DNA from: Bacteroidota bacterium
Lineage (GTDB): Bacteria; Bacteroidota; Bacteroidia; Flavobacteriales; Flavobacteriaceae
NCBI GenBank assembly: GCA_023437485.1
Contig: JAEZGB010000015.1
Span: 1 to 7,164 of the forward strand
DNA: 7,164 bases
Direction of reading: 5' to 3'
Below are positions 5,889 to 7,164 of this stretch, one piece after another; positions within the stretch are counted from its first letter, which is position 1, and each line of letters starts with the position of its first letter. The position numbers and the translations under genes were made by a program. The notes beneath the pieces are model-generated. The model saw only the letters and a list, made by a program, of their open reading frames with translations. It ran no database searches and was not told the origin of the DNA.

Positions 5889-7164
5889 ATGAAATACGAT
5901 ATTATTGTTTTGGGAAGTGGCCCCGGCGGGTATGTGACCGCCATCAGGGCGTCCCAACTGGGGTTCAGGACGGCTGTAATTGAGAAGGAAAACCTGGGCG
6001 GCGTGTGCCTTAATTGGGGATGTATTCCAACCAAGGCGCTGCTAAAGTCGGCGCAGGTATTTGACTATTTGAAACACGCTTCGGATTATGGACTTTCCAT
6101 TTCCTCCTATGACAAAGACTTTGGCGCGGTGATTAACCGTTCACGCAATGTGGCTGAAGGAATGAGCAAAGGCGTCCAGTTCCTGATGAAAAAAAACAAG
6201 ATCGACGTGATCGAAGGTACCGGCAAATGCAAGCCGGGCAAAAAGGTGGTGGTCACCAATAAAGCAGGCGAGGCAACCGAATATTCGGCTGACCATATCA
6301 TCATCGCCACCGGCGCACGTTCACGCGAATTGCCAAACCTGCCGCAGGACGGCAAAAAGGTTATCGGCTACCGCCAGGCCATGACACTCGAGCAGCAGCC
6401 CAAATCCATGATTGTGGTGGGTTCGGGCGCTATTGGCGTGGAGTTCGCGCATTTTTACAACGCGATGGGCACCGAAGTCACCATCGTGGAATATTTGCCA
6501 AACATCGTTCCGCTGGAGGATGAAGACATTTCCAAGCAAATGGAACGCTCGATGAAAAAGGCGGGCGTGAAGATCATGACCAATGCCTCGGTGGAGCGCG
6601 TGGACACTTCAGGAAACGGTGTCAAGGCGTTTGTCAAGACCGCCAAAGGCGAAGAGGTTCTGGAGGCCGACATCATCCTTTCGGCGGTTGGCATCAAGAC
6701 CAATATCGAGGAGATCGGGCTTGAGCAGTGCGGCATCGCGACCGACCGCGACAAGATTTTAGTGAACGATTTCTACCAGACCAATATTCCCGGATTTTAC
6801 GCCATTGGCGACGTGGTTCCCGGCCCTGCACTCGCGCACGTGGCCTCGGCCGAAGGCATTACCTGCGTGGAGAAAATTGCCGGAATGCACGTGGATCCAG
6901 TCGATTACGGAAACATTCCCGGATGTACGTATGCGACGCCGGAAATCGCCTCGGTTGGTTTGACTGAAAAACAGGCGAAGGAAAAGGGATACGAACTCAA
7001 AATTGGCAAGTTTCCGTTTACGGCATCGGGCAAGGCGAAGGCCGCCGGAACGCCGGACGGTTTTGTCAAGGTGATATTTGACGCCAAGTACGGCGAATGG
7101 CTGGGCTGCCACATGATTGGCGCCGGCGTCACCGACATGATCGCCGAGGCCGTCGTGGCCCGCA
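5889..7164 (+). CDS. lpdA: Dihydrolipoamide dehydrogenase (E3), 3' end outside window
   Basis: The frame from ATG 5889 stays open for 425 codons to the window end; the family is about 460-470 residues, so about 40 are missing. E3 reoxidises dihydrolipoamide on the E2 subunits of 2-oxoacid dehydrogenase complexes (or the glycine cleavage system), passing electrons through FAD to NAD+. Visible are the FAD-binding GSGPGGY (9-15), the redox-active disulfide [13 protein letters not shown] (C40, C45), the ATG motif (140-142), the NAD-binding GSGAIGVEF (178-186), and the second FAD motif FYAIGD (D308). The dimerisation domain begins near 345 ([13 protein letters not shown]). The catalytic HxxHxT histidine motif would fall beyond the end. 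No frameshift. No partner E1/E2 genes are visible, so which complex it serves is open. Spacing to the ABC gene is 67 bp with its own candidate promoter. Confidence 0.95.
   Translation, partial: MKYDIIVLGSGPGGYVTAIRASQLGFRTAVIEKENLGGVCLNWGCIPTKALLKSAQVFDYLKHASDYGLSISSYDKDFGAVINRSRNVAEGMSKGVQFLMKKNKIDVIEGTGKCKPGKKVVVTNKAGEATEYSADHIIIATGARSRELPNLPQDGKKVIGYRQAMTLEQQPKSMIVVGSGAIGVEFAHFYNAMGTEVTIVEYLPNIVPLEDEDISKQMERSMKKAGVKIMTNASVERVDTSGNGVKAFVKTAKGEEVLEADIILSAVGIKTNIEEIGLEQCGIATDRDKILVNDFYQTNIPGFYAIGDVVPGPALAHVASAEGITCVEKIAGMHVDPVDYGNIPGCTYATPEIASVGLTEKQAKEKGYELKIGKFPFTASGKAKAAGTPDGFVKVIFDAKYGEWLGCHMIGAGVTDMIAEAVVAR

Noticed and set aside
6107..7138. Minus-strand and alternate-frame open stretches within lpdA
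   Set aside because: The plus-strand lpdA frame is continuous with all expected motifs, so these are antisense or frame shadows.

Overview
This window looks like chromosomal DNA from a member of the Bacteroidota, most likely the Flavobacteriia. Four things point there. The first gene is a DUF4293 protein, a family I know from that phylum. Starts lack a Shine-Dalgarno sequence. Two candidate promoters use the Bacteroidota type -7 box (TAnnTTTG). Two copies of a structured element resemble, from memory, the flavo-1 RNA motif. The protein genes are ordinary housekeeping genes; the unusual content is in the DNA between and at the ends of them.

Layout. Positions 1-309 hold the 3' end of a DUF4293 membrane protein, closed by a rho-independent terminator (340-369). 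Positions 370-920 hold no gene but are dense in 7-bp-period repeats: ten tandem GAAAGAS heptamers (401-470), then four copies of a unit of about 111 bp, itself partly built from CTGAYRR heptamers (481-903). xthA (exodeoxyribonuclease III / AP endonuclease, 921-1691) follows directly, and just after its stop the CTGAYRR family reappears inverted (1697-1738). On the minus strand come a GreA/GreB-family elongation factor (1837-2340) and, upstream of it, a YfcE-type metallophosphoesterase (2522-3034). On the plus strand come truA (tRNA pseudouridine synthase, 3237-4046), an MsbA-type ABC exporter half-transporter (4061-5821), and lpdA (dihydrolipoamide dehydrogenase, 5889 to the window end, cut off).

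The best observation concerns two related elements of about 88 nt, one on the minus strand at 3056-3143 and one on the plus strand at 3974-4062. They share sequence landmarks, both carry a perfect 10-11 bp central hairpin of different sequence, both end in TAAAAAAAAT, and they show compensatory changes in an outer helix (CCCG:CGGG against CCGG:CCGG). This supports a conserved RNA structure. The second copy overlaps the end of truA, supplies its last 23 codons and stop, and runs into the start codon of the ABC transporter gene. The two copies sit in inverted orientation around truA.

The genes do not form one pathway. truA and the ABC gene are probably cotranscribed (14 bp apart); lpdA has its own candidate promoter; the minus-strand pair may be one unit. 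I see no phage, IS, CRISPR, toxin-antitoxin or defence genes.
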